A DNA stretch of 64,000 bases from an uncultured Bacteroidales bacterium (GCA_944325505.1 CALVAJ010000011.1:1-64000); one strand, 5' to 3'. Counted from the first letter of the stretch, positions 1 through 10,235 are shown. Notes: generated by a model not told the origin, from the letters alone. Program-made: numbers and translations.

Positions 1-2594
1 AGCTGGCCGGCAGTCACGGTGCGGATGTCGTTCGATCCTGCATAGAAAGCCCTCAGTCCTGTATGCTGGTACAGCAGCGAAGGCCACGTCTTGAAGCACC
101 TCTCGCCTGAATCGGCCCTCTGGCCCCTGAATCCCAGGACAGTGAGGCCCCTGCATGAGAGGAATCCCACAGGGACATCCGTAAATGCGTTGCTGGAGAC
201 ATCAACCCCGTAGAGATACGGGACTGATGTAGCATTGAAGTCAATAGGGAACTCTTTGAGCCTGTTGAACTGCATGTCTATGGAAATCAGCGTCTCTGTA
301 AATTTGGCGTCGAAAGTTCCTTCCGGAATCTCCTCAAGGTCGCAGTCAGACATTATTATATAGGAGACCTCGCAGTGGTTGAAGAAATCCTTAGGGAAAG
401 TCTTTATGCTGTTGCCTCCGAGGTTGAATGTCACGACATAGGCGAAATCACCGTCAGCACCCAGATCTTCAGGGAAGGTGAATTCCGTGATGCGGTTGTA
501 CGACAGGTCGATGGAGCTCATCTGTATCCCTGCAAGCGGACGGAAAAGGTCCGGGACATGGTCGAGCCTGTTGTTGGCAAGGGAAATAGTGGTAAGGATA
601 TCGGCATCGCAGAAATTGCGTTCGTTTTCGATCCTTTCTATCTTGTTGTTCTGGAGATACAGCTCCGAAGGGTCGAACTTGCCTTCCATGTCAGGAAGCG
701 AGGTAATCTCGTTAGCGGAGAAATCCACCATGGCAAGGTCTGCGAAATCACCGAGAGCCTTAGGGAAGACGGTCAGGCCGTTGTTGTTGCAGTAAAACAT
801 CTGGAGCGACCTGGATGCGGCCCCGGTGGACATCTTGGCGATAGCTTCCCTGACATCATCCTCTTTGATTGATTCCGGATTGTCCGAAACGATATATGAC
901 AGGTTCAATGTCGTCAGCTTAGGCAGTGTTGACAGGTCAGGGAATTCCTTTATATTAGGGCAGTTGTAGATCTCCAGGTCGGTAAGGTTCTCAAGGCCGC
1001 TGAAATCGGCACCGCCGAAGCTCTCGATAGGGCTGTTGGCGATACTGAGCTTTTCCAGACGCTTGAGTTTGCCTATTTCAGCGGGAAGGGAGAGAAGACC
1101 GTTGTACATCACCCCCGGAGCTACATCCATAGGCTTGGCACTGAGGTCTTTCCTGTCAATATCCTTTGCTCCGGCAGCGAAAAGCTCCTCGGTGGTGAGC
1201 CCGTCATATGATGACGCGGCCGGGCTCGTAAGCCCGTGCAGGCGCAGTGAAAGTGCGCATATAGGAGACATCTGGTACTGCTGGTAGCGTGAAGATATGT
1301 ACTCATCCTTGTACCCTTTACGCTCAGCCTCACGGTCGGCAGCGCTTTTTGGAGTATAGAAATGCGAAGCCTGTCTGGCTGACGCACCCATGGAAGACCC
1401 GCCGACGGACACGGCATTGTCACTGTGCGTACCCAGATACAGCTCTATCAGCTCGGACAGGTTGCCGATTTCCTTTGGCATGTGGCCCTTGATCCCGAAT
1501 CCGCTCAGGTCCAGATATGCCACTCTTCCGTTCGGATGCACCTGCACACCGGGCTGATAGCTCCACAGGTCCGGATCCTTATTGAAGTCCCAGTTGCATC
1601 CGGTGTTGTAAGTCTGTCCTCTGTAAGACCATTTCGGTCCGCCGAGAGCATCCCAGATCTTTTTCAGGGCATAATTGTCTATAAGATACGCGTCTGATTC
1701 ATACAGTGTCACGTAGACTTTTGCATCCGAGGTCATATTGTCCCCGACAGTGAAAGTGGATTCCGTAAAGTCATCATCGTTGGAATCGATAGCCTCCAGA
1801 AGCTGGTCGTCCTCATCATAGACCTGATAGGAGACCACGGTGTACTCCCCTGCCTCAAGGGCCACCAGCGAATCGCATGATACAGTAGAAGTCTGATAGC
1901 CGTCGGTCTCGTCCCCGTTGTCCTCGAAATGGATGGAGAAATTGCACTCGAGCCCGGTAATCTCCACCGGTTCTACAGTACCTTCACGGAGGACGGACAC
2001 ATCAAGTTTGGCAATCTGCTCGAAAATATACTCTTTCCCTTCTCTTCCCTTTGTCTGAGGAACAGATGCGAAAGAGTCCATATTCTTGGTTAAAGTGAAT
2101 CTGACCTTTCCTCTCGGAGTTACAGACACATGAAGGTCGCTTGATACAAGTCCTCCGGGAATTACATTCAGAGACTGGTTCCCGCTGTCCGGCATGCCGG
2201 AATACAAAGGCTCGTCAGTCCCGTCATAAAGGGTGAACGAAGCGATGGTGTATTCTCCTGCCAGAAGCCTGAGCTTGTCGCTCCTGAGGCCGAACTCCGC
2301 AGCTTCCTTGTCAGCAGCCGAAAGGACAAGCGTCTGCGAGATAAGCTGTCCGCCGGCACCCTGCAGAGTCACTTTCACCTTGCTGGCATCGGAAAGATAG
2401 TCCAGCTCCGGGACTTCGGCCTTGGATGCCGGGGATGCCTGGATTTCCTTAAGGAGCCTGAACTGGACATACCCGTAGTCCAGGTCCCTGTTGTCCGGAA
2501 GCTCCTCGTCCACACATCCTGAAAGGAGTGCGACGGCCGCCGTCAAGAGCGCAGCCCCCAAACATTTGATGTAATTTTCTATTTTCTGTCTCAT
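1..2594 (-). CDS. Leucine-rich-repeat surface lipoprotein (3' end cut by window edge)
   Basis: The reading frame is open from the ATG at 2594 down to base 1, giving about 864 residues without a stop, so the C-terminus lies outside the window. The N-terminus is a lipoprotein signal with lipobox LLSGC, followed by an acidic DEELPDNRD stretch typical of surface-exported Bacteroidota lipoproteins. Two similar beta-type repeats follow (about residues 30-160 and 170-280), resembling the DUF4458 domains I know from Bacteroides LRR lipoproteins; that family name is from memory. From about residue 360 on there are many leucine-rich repeats such as LTDLEIYNCPNIKEFPDL and LSYNRITEF. It is the last visible gene of the susC operon, 108 bp after the BACON-like gene. 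The likely role is ligand or partner binding at the cell surface; no catalytic motif is seen. Confidence 0.85.
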   Translation of the reverse strand, partial: MRQKIENYIKCLGAALLTAAVALLSGCVDEELPDNRDLDYGYVQFRLLKEIQASPASKAEVPELDYLSDASKVKVTLQGAGGQLISQTLVLSAADKEAAEFGLRSDKLRLLAGEYTIASFTLYDGTDEPLYSGMPDSGNQSLNVIPGGLVSSDLHVSVTPRGKVRFTLTKNMDSFASVPQTKGREGKEYIFEQIAKLDVSVLREGTVEPVEITGLECNFSIHFEDNGDETDGYQTSTVSCDSLVALEAGEYTVVSYQVYDEDDQLLEAIDSNDDDFTESTFTVGDNMTSDAKVYVTLYESDAYLIDNYALKKIWDALGGPKWSYRGQTYNTGCNWDFNKDPDLWSYQPGVQVHPNGRVAYLDLSGFGIKGHMPKEIGNLSELIELYLGTHSDNAVSVGGSSMGASARQASHFYTPKSAADREAERKGYKDEYISSRYQQYQMSPICALSLRLHGLTSPAASSYDGLTTEELFAAGAKDIDRKDLSAKPMDVAPGVMYNGLLSLPAEIGKLKRLEKLSIANSPIESFGGADFSGLENLTDLEIYNCPNIKEFPDLSTLPKLTTLNLSYIVSDNPESIKEDDVREAIAKMSTGAASRSLQMFYCNNNGLTVFPKALGDFADLAMVDFSANEITSLPDMEGKFDPSELYLQNNKIERIENERNFCDADILTTISLANNRLDHVPDLFRPLAGIQMSSIDLSYNRITEFTFPEDLGADGDFAYVVTFNLGGNSIKTFPKDFFNHCEVSYIIMSDCDLEEIPEGTFDAKFTETLISIDMQFNRLKEFPIDFNATSVPYLYGVDVSSNAFTDVPVGFLSCRGLTVLGFRGQRADSGERCFKTWPSLLYQHTGLRAFYAGSNDIRTVTAGQ

Positions 2595-2702
2595 TTAAGT
2601 ATAATTGACGTCTTCTGACGAATTTTAATACAATATGTCTTTAAATTCCGGACCGTCCGGCATCAGGCCTTCCGGCCCGGAATTAAACCTATAAATACTT
2701 TA

Positions 2703-4343
2703 TCAGTAGTTCTTGACGAAAATAATCATAGCAGAAGTATCCCCCGACATTGAAGTCATGAGATTAAGATAGGCTTTCGACCCTTTCTCAACATTTTCAG
2801 GAGACTCCGGATTACCCGTCATATATACAGAAAATTCAGGGTTTGTAAATATATAATTACTTGGATCATATTCAGGCATATAAAGCCACGTATTAGTCTG
2901 TGGAGAAATTGTAGCAAAGGCATCTCCTTCTATCCTCAATTTCGCACCCTCTGCCTCAGCGCTAAGATAAGTCACCCTGTAAGCAGCACCTCCCATTTCC
3001 AATATAGGAGAAATGTCGACATAATCAGGATCTTGCTCATCGAGAGTTTCTAAACTAAATTCCTCAAAAACAGCATTCTCGCCATCAAAACCAGATATAG
3101 AAGTACATGTGATAGTTTCAACCTTGAATCCTTCCTGCTGGCAGGTCGCTACAACATATTTCTGATATTCAGGCTTGATAGATGTATTTCCATTATCATC
3201 ATAGTCTATCATTTCTTCCGGATTATACCCAATCTCATTCCCAATCTCATTCTCCCACATAGATGTAGGAATAGCTAAAAGATCTGAGGAACGGCTCTCT
3301 TCGCTGTAATTTTCCGACATCCGGACAGAAACAATACGATTCTGCACTCCTTCCGGCTGTTCCATGTCCCATGCATCGTCTACCTGAATGACACTTCTTC
3401 TGTTAACCATCATAGGAAAAGATCCCGGCATATAATAGAAATACGTAAGCGGTTCTGCACTTACTATACTCCCGGTAAACGGAGTATTCTCGCCTCCCTG
3501 ATCGAGGCTATATCCATCCGCATCGAATTTAAGTATATTTCCTTCCGGTACACCGATAAACCTTGAAAGGCCATAGGCTGAGGCCACTTTGACAGAAACT
3601 GTCTGCGGAGTGTCCAGCCCTTCCCCTGTAATGGTAAAAGTACCTTCAAGTTTGGCGTCTTTTTCAAGCGGAAGTTGTGAAAGGTCGCAGGAAAGTCTTA
3701 TTTCAGTTTTCCCGGCAGCACCTTCCGTCTCGGAAAGGTCAAGCCAGTCAGCCGAAATGCCGCTGACAGTCCAGTCGACAGAAGCATCCACCATAATGTA
3801 GTTCTCATACGGAGCAGTGCCCGGCTGTTTCAAAGAAAGAGGCCAGATGAGCTCCACTTTTTCAGCAAGAGGGCCGAACTGGAGTTCTCCTGCTTCATCT
3901 TTGGAGAAATCCGTTCCCGCCTCATTGAACACGGCCCCGGAAATGGTCATATACCTTTCAAGGGCAGGAAGGGTGATCTCTGCTATCGCCTCTGTCCTGT
4001 CCCCCATTGTCATGGATACAGTCAGTTCGTGATTTTCAAAATCCTGCTCGCCGATAACCACTACGCTTACCGTATGGTCTCCGGCTTCTCCCTTGACGGC
4101 AAAAGACTGCGTGCTGCCGTCAGTGAGCCTGAAATAGGTTCCCGCCTCGGCGGCCGGTATGCTCACCGTCCAGGCCTGGTTGGCGCTGAAAGAAAGTTCT
4201 ACAGTTTCTCCGGCAGCGACTGTCTTCTTCACAAGATCCGGGAAGACAGGATCCGGAGTGCTCTCGGCCGGGTCACATGATGTCGCTGAAAAGACGACAC
4301 CCGCCAGGCCTGCAATCAAGGTGGTTAGAAAATGTTTTCTCAT
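2703..4343 (-). CDS. BACON-like surface lipoprotein of the susCD operon
   Basis: This 546-residue protein has a lipoprotein signal (lipobox SATSC, Cys about 23) followed by two BACON/Ig-like beta domains, about residues 35-130 (AWTVSIPA, FAVKGEAGDHTVSVVV) and about 130-255 (DWTVSGISADWLDLSETEGAAG). The remaining half is a larger beta-rich region I do not recognise firmly; it resembles C-terminal regions annotated DUF5003 in Bacteroides. BACON domains occur in surface glycan-binding or glycan-processing lipoproteins, but no hydrolase motif is visible. It lies 47 bp downstream of the short lipoprotein gene in the same operon, so it is inferred to be an accessory surface component of the SusCD transporter. 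Its base composition is more AT-rich in the 3' half than that of its neighbours. Confidence 0.8.
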   Translation of the reverse strand: MRKHFLTTLIAGLAGVVFSATSCDPAESTPDPVFPDLVKKTVAAGETVELSFSANQAWTVSIPAAEAGTYFRLTDGSTQSFAVKGEAGDHTVSVVVIGEQDFENHELTVSMTMGDRTEAIAEITLPALERYMTISGAVFNEAGTDFSKDEAGELQFGPLAEKVELIWPLSLKQPGTAPYENYIMVDASVDWTVSGISADWLDLSETEGAAGKTEIRLSCDLSQLPLEKDAKLEGTFTITGEGLDTPQTVSVKVASAYGLSRFIGVPEGNILKFDADGYSLDQGGENTPFTGSIVSAEPLTYFYYMPGSFPMMVNRRSVIQVDDAWDMEQPEGVQNRIVSVRMSENYSEESRSSDLLAIPTSMWENEIGNEIGYNPEEMIDYDDNGNTSIKPEYQKYVVATCQQEGFKVETITCTSISGFDGENAVFEEFSLETLDEQDPDYVDISPILEMGGAAYRVTYLSAEAEGAKLRIEGDAFATISPQTNTWLYMPEYDPSNYIFTNPEFSVYMTGNPESPENVEKGSKAYLNLMTSMSGDTSAMIIFVKNY

Positions 4344-4390
4344 GATTCAAAAAATTAAAGATTATAATTAAATGAGAACGGAATGTATTG

Positions 4391-5338
4391 TCATTCACCG
4401 GCTCCGGTGTCTGAAGGCCCGCCTTTCTTTATCATCCCGTATTCCTTGACAAGCCGGTCGGCCTCCTCATCGGATACCCATTCCATCTGGTTGTCATAAT
4501 ACCCGAGAGTGGCGAACGGGGCACCGAATTCCTGGAGATACACCCTGACATTCAGAATGACGGAATTCCTGCATGTGTTGAAATATGAGTAAGCGCTTGA
4601 GCTTTCCTCGACATATATCCTGTCATCGGCGTTAATCTGGCCGAGGACATTCTGCTCGTTGCTTATGACCTGGTCGGCATCCATGGTGACGGAAGGTTCC
4701 GCCGGGTCGGACGGGTCCATCTTTATGGTCACGTCATAGCCGTCGTGAAGCCAGTTGGTCAGCACCACGGTATTCTCCTCCTGGCCTTTCTCCGTCCATA
4801 TCAGACGCTGCACACCGTTGTTGTCCAGCCCCGGGAGTTCGAGGAGGCATGAGGAAGTGACCATACACCAGCCTGTAAAATTCTCTATATCAAATGGCTG
4901 CACCTTGAAGAGACTGACTTTCGTCTGATCTCCGTAAAGGTCCCACTTCACTGCATCCGGCACCACAAGCCTGAGGTTGAAATGGAGAGTGTCCATGTCG
5001 CTGAGATTGTCGAGGTTGGCAGTGACCATCACATCCGTACGGTTTTCACCGGACTTGATGGTCAGAGTGTTGGCATCGATGCTGAAATCCCTTCCCTCAA
5101 CAGCGGTACTTCCGCTGTCCACAATCTCTACCCCGAATGTACGGTCGTAATCGCATGTGACGGTAGAGATGACCGGCACGCTGAAAGTCTCGCTTCCCTG
5201 GAGTACCACATTCACGGACGCGGTGTCGGCAAACATGATATACTCTGCATCGGAATATGTCCGGGCGCCTTCACTGCATCCGGCAATGGCAACAGCTGCA
5301 GCCAGGCATGCCCCTGAAATGATTATCTTGCTTTTCAT
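4391..5338 (-). CDS. Short beta-rich surface lipoprotein of the susCD operon
   Basis: A 315-residue lipoprotein (signal MKSKIIISGACLAAAVAIAGC, Cys 21). The first domain (about 30-140) reads like a Calx-beta or DUF4843-type beta sandwich (EYIMFADTASVNVVLQGSETFSVPV, then GRDFSIDANTLTIKSGENRTDVMVTANLDNL). The C-terminal half resembles proteins called DUF4984 in Bacteroides; this is recall, not a search result. The gene sits 17 bp after susD. Small lipoproteins directly after susD commonly form part of the outer-membrane uptake complex, so a surface accessory role is inferred. The tail is Gly/Ser/Asp-rich (KKGGPSDTGAGE). No enzymatic motif is seen. Confidence 0.78.
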   Translation of the reverse strand: MKSKIIISGACLAAAVAIAGCSEGARTYSDAEYIMFADTASVNVVLQGSETFSVPVISTVTCDYDRTFGVEIVDSGSTAVEGRDFSIDANTLTIKSGENRTDVMVTANLDNLSDMDTLHFNLRLVVPDAVKWDLYGDQTKVSLFKVQPFDIENFTGWCMVTSSCLLELPGLDNNGVQRLIWTEKGQEENTVVLTNWLHDGYDVTIKMDPSDPAEPSVTMDADQVISNEQNVLGQINADDRIYVEESSSAYSYFNTCRNSVILNVRVYLQEFGAPFATLGYYDNQMEWVSDEEADRLVKEYGMIKKGGPSDTGAGE

Positions 5339-5355
5339 GTTACAGTATATCTGTT

Positions 5356-6924
5356 TTATCTGTTGCTTTCATTTGGTTCTATCTCCGAGCCTGGAGCCAG
5401 CAGTTCATGCTGCGGAATCGGCCAGACGAACATCGGATCGTCCGCAGAGACGGTGATGTCGCTTCCGGTCTGCTGTGCGCCCGACTGGAATTTCCTGGTA
5501 AAGCCCCTGTGCCACCTCTTGAGGTCGTTCAGGCGGAAACCCTCCATATAGAGTTCCCTTACCCTCTCCTCCGAGATGATATCCAGCCAATTGTTCGAAT
5601 TGACCGACAGGGAGCCGCCGGAAGTATACCTGGCACTTCTCAGTGTGGTGAGGTCGGCTGAAGCCTTGCTGAAATCGGCAGCGTTGCCACCGTTCCCGGC
5701 AGCCCTCTGGCAATAGGCTTCGGCACGGATAAGATACTGCTCGGCCATGCGCAGGAGCTTCGGCATGTTCACATGGTATATAGTATAGGTGTTGATGAAA
5801 TTGATGTTGCCGAAATACTTGATAAGGAGCGGAGAATCGGAGACTCCGGCATATCCTGACGAGCTCCCGAGCTCCTCTGCCGTGGCGAAATATGAAGAAT
5901 ACCTTCCGTCCGCTTCATCGTAGAGGTCGAGGACCCACTGGGCAGGGACATAGTCCGGATAGAAATAGGTGTAGTCCCTGTTGAAATTCAGGAAAACCGT
6001 ACCGAGGGCTCCTCCGTATGAGGTAGGGGTGAAGCCGAGCTCCCATAAAAGCTCCGTTGCCGAATCATACTGCCACATGTACCCGAAATCATTCAGCCCG
6101 GTATTAGTAGAAGCAACCCTCGTGCTTGAAAGAGGGAAAGTCGCACCTCTCTCGTCTATGAGGATGCTTGAATACTCTATCGCCTTGTCCCAGTCATGCA
6201 TATAAAGCGAGATCCTCGCCCTGAGGGCCTGGATAGCGGCATTGGACATGACATAGGAGCCGGCCTGGCCAGTGAGTTCAGCATCCATCAGTCCGGCAGC
6301 CTTGTCAAGGTCGCTCATGACGAACATGTATGAATCATACAGGCTCGCCCTTTTCACCGGTTCAGGCTCAGAGTATTTCGTACGGAGTACAACACCAGGA
6401 TCTTCCTTTGCCTGCTCTTCCGAATCGTAAGCCTTGCAGAACAGCTCCAGAAGCTTTGAATAGCAAAGGGCCCTGACAGCGTAGACCTCGCCCTGATAGT
6501 TGTCCAGGAGGTCGAGATTGGCATCGCTCGTCTCGGCCGCCCTCACATCGTCTATATGCTCGAGGAAGAAGTTGCATGAACCGATAACGGCATAGAGACT
6601 TGCATAGACACCCTCGATTTCCAGGTCCGTAGGACGTATTTCCCAGCGCCAGAAGGTCCCGTAGGTGTTGGAGTTGCCGTCAACGGCATACACCAGATCG
6701 GCCTGTATGTCAGGGATAAGTGTGAGCGCTCCGCTGAAAAGGGAACTGCTGAGCATGTTTACATAGATGCCGGTAAGATGCTCCACAGCATCGTTGAAAG
6801 TCTTCATTGCCTGGTCCTCCGGAATGGAAGAAGACGGTAGCTTCTCAAGGCATGAAGTCGTTCCTGCGGCAAGCAGCACCGCCGCTGCCGCAATCTTGAT
6901 ATATCTTGATAACTTGTTCATCAT
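5356..6924 (-). CDS. susD: SusD/RagB-family outer-membrane substrate-binding lipoprotein
   Basis: A 522-residue lipoprotein with signal and lipobox AGTTSC (Cys about 25), then the usual SusD start (LEKLPSSSIPEDQAMKTFNDA). Helical TPR-like segments include ALRARISLYMHDWDKAIEYS. The C-terminal signature EERVRELYMEGFRLNDLKRW ends in the conserved FVWPIPQHELLAPGSEIEPN. Length and order of motifs are normal. SusD forms the lid over the SusC barrel and captures the ligand at the cell surface. It begins 8 bp after the susC stop, the standard arrangement. The ligand cannot be predicted from the sequence; no nearby hydrolase identifies it. Confidence 0.96.
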   Translation of the reverse strand: MMNKLSRYIKIAAAAVLLAAGTTSCLEKLPSSSIPEDQAMKTFNDAVEHLTGIYVNMLSSSLFSGALTLIPDIQADLVYAVDGNSNTYGTFWRWEIRPTDLEIEGVYASLYAVIGSCNFFLEHIDDVRAAETSDANLDLLDNYQGEVYAVRALCYSKLLELFCKAYDSEEQAKEDPGVVLRTKYSEPEPVKRASLYDSYMFVMSDLDKAAGLMDAELTGQAGSYVMSNAAIQALRARISLYMHDWDKAIEYSSILIDERGATFPLSSTRVASTNTGLNDFGYMWQYDSATELLWELGFTPTSYGGALGTVFLNFNRDYTYFYPDYVPAQWVLDLYDEADGRYSSYFATAEELGSSSGYAGVSDSPLLIKYFGNINFINTYTIYHVNMPKLLRMAEQYLIRAEAYCQRAAGNGGNAADFSKASADLTTLRSARYTSGGSLSVNSNNWLDIISEERVRELYMEGFRLNDLKRWHRGFTRKFQSGAQQTGSDITVSADDPMFVWPIPQHELLAPGSEIEPNESNR

Positions 6925-6932
6925 AATGCCTG

Positions 6933-9890
6933 TCAGAATGTTAAATCAAGTCCGAATGTGAACTGACGGGTCATAGGGTACTGAGCCACATATATGTTGT
7001 TCGGGGACTCCGGATCCAGACCCTTGAATCCCGAGAACGTGAACAGGTTCTGCGCCTGGGCATAAACCCTGAGACCGGATATGAACCTGGTCTTTGAAAG
7101 GAGGGACGATGGCAGGGAATAGCTGAGCATCAGATTCTTGAGGCGCATGAATGAGGCATCCTCGAGAAGCCTGTCATCGAATTCCATGTACTCGCCGTAA
7201 CGAGGGACGTCAGTGATGTCGCCCGGCTGTTTCCATGCATCCAGCAGGACACGGGACTGGTTGTATGACACGAAACGTCCGTTGGACTCCTGGTAGTATC
7301 TGTCGTTGTTGATCATCCACCGGTCAGCCACCCAGCTGAACTGTGCAGTGAGGGAGAGCCCTTTCCATGACAGGGTGGTCCCGAATCCTCCGGCCCACGG
7401 AGCGTTCATGCTCTTGCCTGTCATCACACGGTCCTCATCCCTGAGTTCATTGGTGATCTCCCCGTCCTTGGTGTACCAGAGGGCATCGCCGTTGGCTGGA
7501 TTCACACCGGCGAAACGGTTGATATAGAACTCACCTACCTTATGGCCCACGACATATTTCATGTTTGTGGACGAAAGCTCATACTCGTCCACGCCGTTGT
7601 AGAGTTCGGTGATCTTGTTGGCGTTGTATGAGACATTTGCATTGAGGCTCCAGGTGAAATCCCTGGTCTGGAACACGGTTCCGTTCAGATTCAGTTCCAC
7701 TCCCCTGTTGGCCATTGCGCCCACGTTCGCCCAGCGGTAGCCGAACCCGTTGTCGGAATACGACTGCGGTACAGACATGAGCATATTGGTGGTCTTCTTG
7801 TTGTAAAGCTCCAGGTCGACATTGAGCCTGTTCCAGAATCCGAAGTGGAAACCGAGGTTGGTAGCCCATGTGGACTCCCAGCTGAGGTCATCGACACCCT
7901 GCTGTATAGGTGTGATACCCGGATCGCCGACATAGTCACCGTTGCTTCCGATAAGCGCAAGGTGGTCATAGTTCGGGATGGAGGAGTTACCTGTTGTCCC
8001 GGTACTTGCTGATATCTGCGCGAAAGTCAGCCAGCTGCGCGAAGGCGCCATGAAGTCCTCCCCGAGGAGGTTCCACATGAAGGCGACAGACCAGAAGGCC
8101 CCCCATTTGTTGTTCTTTCCGAACCTTGATGAAGCATCGGCGCGGACAGAGAAGTCTGCGTAATACCTGTCCAGGTAGTTGTACTCTCCGCGTCCGAAGA
8201 AAGACAGGAGAGCGTAGTCGTCATCAACTGTATCGCCCCAGGATGTAACCCTTGTGGCAGAAGAGATGTCGGTGAGCTTGTTGTTGGTCTGGCCCCTTGC
8301 AGTGAGGTTGAACGCCTCATAGTGGGAATTCAGGCCTTCCTGGGCAAGCATGAAATTGAAGAAGTGGGTATTGTCCAGATCGAAATTGTAGTTGAGAGTG
8401 TTTGAAATGGACAGCACGAGAGCGTCCGTAGAATTCCTCTGGACAGTCCCGTCCCCGAGGTTAGGGGAATATTCCGGATAGGACTTGCCGAGTCCGGTAC
8501 TGTGGGTATAGTCAACATTGAACTGTGAACGGAAAGTGAGACCTTTGATGATGGTAGCCTCGGCGAATACTGAAGAAAGCACCTTGTACCTCTTGTATTT
8601 CACCGGATTGTTCTCCATCCACTCCAGAGGGTTCTGCCCGTCCCCTTTCCAGCTCCCGTCCTCGATGGAAGCTATGGAGCCGTCTTCACGGCGCGGGTCC
8701 CAGTAAGGGAGCATGAACATGGCGGCGGAAATAGGGGTGACCAGAGTCACGTCACCCTGCACAGCCCTCTCTATATTCTGGTAGTTGAGCATGGTGTTGG
8801 TACCGACCTTAAGCCACTTTGCGGCTTTCTGCTCAATGTTGGCCCTCAACGAGTAACGGTCGAAGAGAGACCCGACCGCCACACCTTCCTGGTCATAGTA
8901 GCCTCCCGAGATGTAATAGTTCGTAGTCTCGGTAGCCCCGGAGACGGATAGCTCATAGCTCTGCAGCATCGCTGCCTTGTTGTATACCTCGTCAAGCCAG
9001 TTTACGTCTATTTTGCTGAGGGCGTCGTAGTCCTTTCCTGCAGTGAGGCCAACCTGTTTCTCATATTCGATACGCTCCGCGGTATCCATGAGGTTCCATT
9101 TGCCCTCCGCGATGTCGGAGAATCCGAGCTGCATACGGAAGTTGATCACCGGCTTCTCGCCGTGCGCACCGCGCTTGGTCGTTATCACGACTACTCCGTT
9201 GGCCGCACGCGCACCGTAGATGGAAGATGAGGAAGCATCCTTGAGTACCGAGATGCTGGCGATGTCCGAAGGATTGACCGCACTGAAATCGGACGCAGTG
9301 ATTACAGTGCCGTCGAGCACATACAGAGGCTCCGTACCGGAGTTGATGGAGTTGGTACCCCTGATGGTCATATTCACCGGCTCGCTCGGCTCTCCCGAAC
9401 TGGCGATGACCGTAAGACCCGCCACCTGTCCCTGGAGCGCCTGGTCAAAGGCCGCCGTAGGGGCGTCGGCCAGCTTCTCCGAATTGACAGTGGCCACAGA
9501 TCCCGCCACGGTACCCTTCTTACGGACACCATAGGCGATGACCACCACATCATCAAGCAGCATCTGGTCCGTCTCCAGGGTCACATTGCAGGTCACGGCA
9601 GCCGCACCCGACGGCACCGTGTACTCGTATTTCTGGAAACCGATACTGCTGAAAACAATAACTGAACCGGCAGGGGCTGCTATGGAATAGCTTCCGTCAT
9701 CAAGGGTCATGACTCCGTTGGTCGGCCCTGACATGACAGCCACCCCGACAAGAGGCTGGCCGTCTTCTGCAGAAGTGACGACGCCGCTTACAATGACATC
9801 GTTATCACCCTGATGCCCCCCCCAATTTGCCGCCGCCATCTGCACTGTACATGCAAACAGCAGCATGAGAATGTTAGAAAGTGCCTTCAT
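6933..9890 (-). CDS. susC: SusC/RagA-family TonB-dependent outer-membrane transporter
   Basis: A 985-residue protein with Sec signal peptide (MKALSNILMLLFACTVQMAAA), an N-terminal carboxypeptidase-D-like regulatory domain (about 30-110, VSGVVTSAEDGQPLVGVAV), a plug domain (about 115-230) with the SusC signatures LDDVVVIAYG and VLKDASSSSIYGARAANGVVVITTKRG, and a beta barrel ending in an aromatic residue (QFTFGLDLTF). It imports large ligands through the outer membrane using TonB energy together with the SusD lid. It is the first gene of a five-gene operon. There is no N-terminal STN domain, so trans-envelope signalling to an anti-sigma factor is not expected; no regulator gene adjoins it. Confidence 0.97.
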   Translation of the reverse strand: MKALSNILMLLFACTVQMAAANWGGHQGDNDVIVSGVVTSAEDGQPLVGVAVMSGPTNGVMTLDDGSYSIAAPAGSVIVFSSIGFQKYEYTVPSGAAAVTCNVTLETDQMLLDDVVVIAYGVRKKGTVAGSVATVNSEKLADAPTAAFDQALQGQVAGLTVIASSGEPSEPVNMTIRGTNSINSGTEPLYVLDGTVITASDFSAVNPSDIASISVLKDASSSSIYGARAANGVVVITTKRGAHGEKPVINFRMQLGFSDIAEGKWNLMDTAERIEYEKQVGLTAGKDYDALSKIDVNWLDEVYNKAAMLQSYELSVSGATETTNYYISGGYYDQEGVAVGSLFDRYSLRANIEQKAAKWLKVGTNTMLNYQNIERAVQGDVTLVTPISAAMFMLPYWDPRREDGSIASIEDGSWKGDGQNPLEWMENNPVKYKRYKVLSSVFAEATIIKGLTFRSQFNVDYTHSTGLGKSYPEYSPNLGDGTVQRNSTDALVLSISNTLNYNFDLDNTHFFNFMLAQEGLNSHYEAFNLTARGQTNNKLTDISSATRVTSWGDTVDDDYALLSFFGRGEYNYLDRYYADFSVRADASSRFGKNNKWGAFWSVAFMWNLLGEDFMAPSRSWLTFAQISASTGTTGNSSIPNYDHLALIGSNGDYVGDPGITPIQQGVDDLSWESTWATNLGFHFGFWNRLNVDLELYNKKTTNMLMSVPQSYSDNGFGYRWANVGAMANRGVELNLNGTVFQTRDFTWSLNANVSYNANKITELYNGVDEYELSSTNMKYVVGHKVGEFYINRFAGVNPANGDALWYTKDGEITNELRDEDRVMTGKSMNAPWAGGFGTTLSWKGLSLTAQFSWVADRWMINNDRYYQESNGRFVSYNQSRVLLDAWKQPGDITDVPRYGEYMEFDDRLLEDASFMRLKNLMLSYSLPSSLLSKTRFISGLRVYAQAQNLFTFSGFKGLDPESPNNIYVAQYPMTRQFTFGLDLTF

Positions 9891-10235
9891 TTGTATGTTT
9901 TAGAATGAGTTTTCAGCCATATGCCCAAAAAAAGCGGCGCAAATTTAGAAAGAAAAAGATAATCTCACAAGCCAACAGCGGCTATACAGCGATGATTCAA
10001 GCATTTCCGGCGACAGACAAACGTTTATTGTATTTTACTTTTTCAGGCATATTTCTGTCACATTCTCTGATATTCCGGAAAAATCCGATACAAAACCACA
10101 GAAACCAATACTACCGGTTATAAATCATTAAATTACAAAAATGTTTAAAAAATTGTCTTATCCGGACTTGCACCCCTTGCCGGCATGATTAAAATTTTAT
10201 ATATTTATAAATTTTAATTCTAAAAAGCACATTAC
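9891..10235. promoter_or_regulatory. AT-rich divergent intergenic region between susC and the patatin gene
   Basis: These 345 bases carry no plausible gene. On the minus strand a match to the Bacteroidota -7 motif (TAAATTTG) lies at 9940-9947, about 50 bases before the susC start; I found no clear -33 TTTG at the right distance. The rest is AT-rich, especially 10130-10220, as expected for control regions of two divergent genes. I see no riboswitch-like fold or long dyad. Confidence 0.4.

Noticed and set aside
375..872. Plus-strand open frame of 165 codons opposite the LRR lipoprotein
   Set aside because: It is a shadow of the minus-strand coding sequence, which has a signal peptide and clear LRR motifs; the plus-strand product has none.
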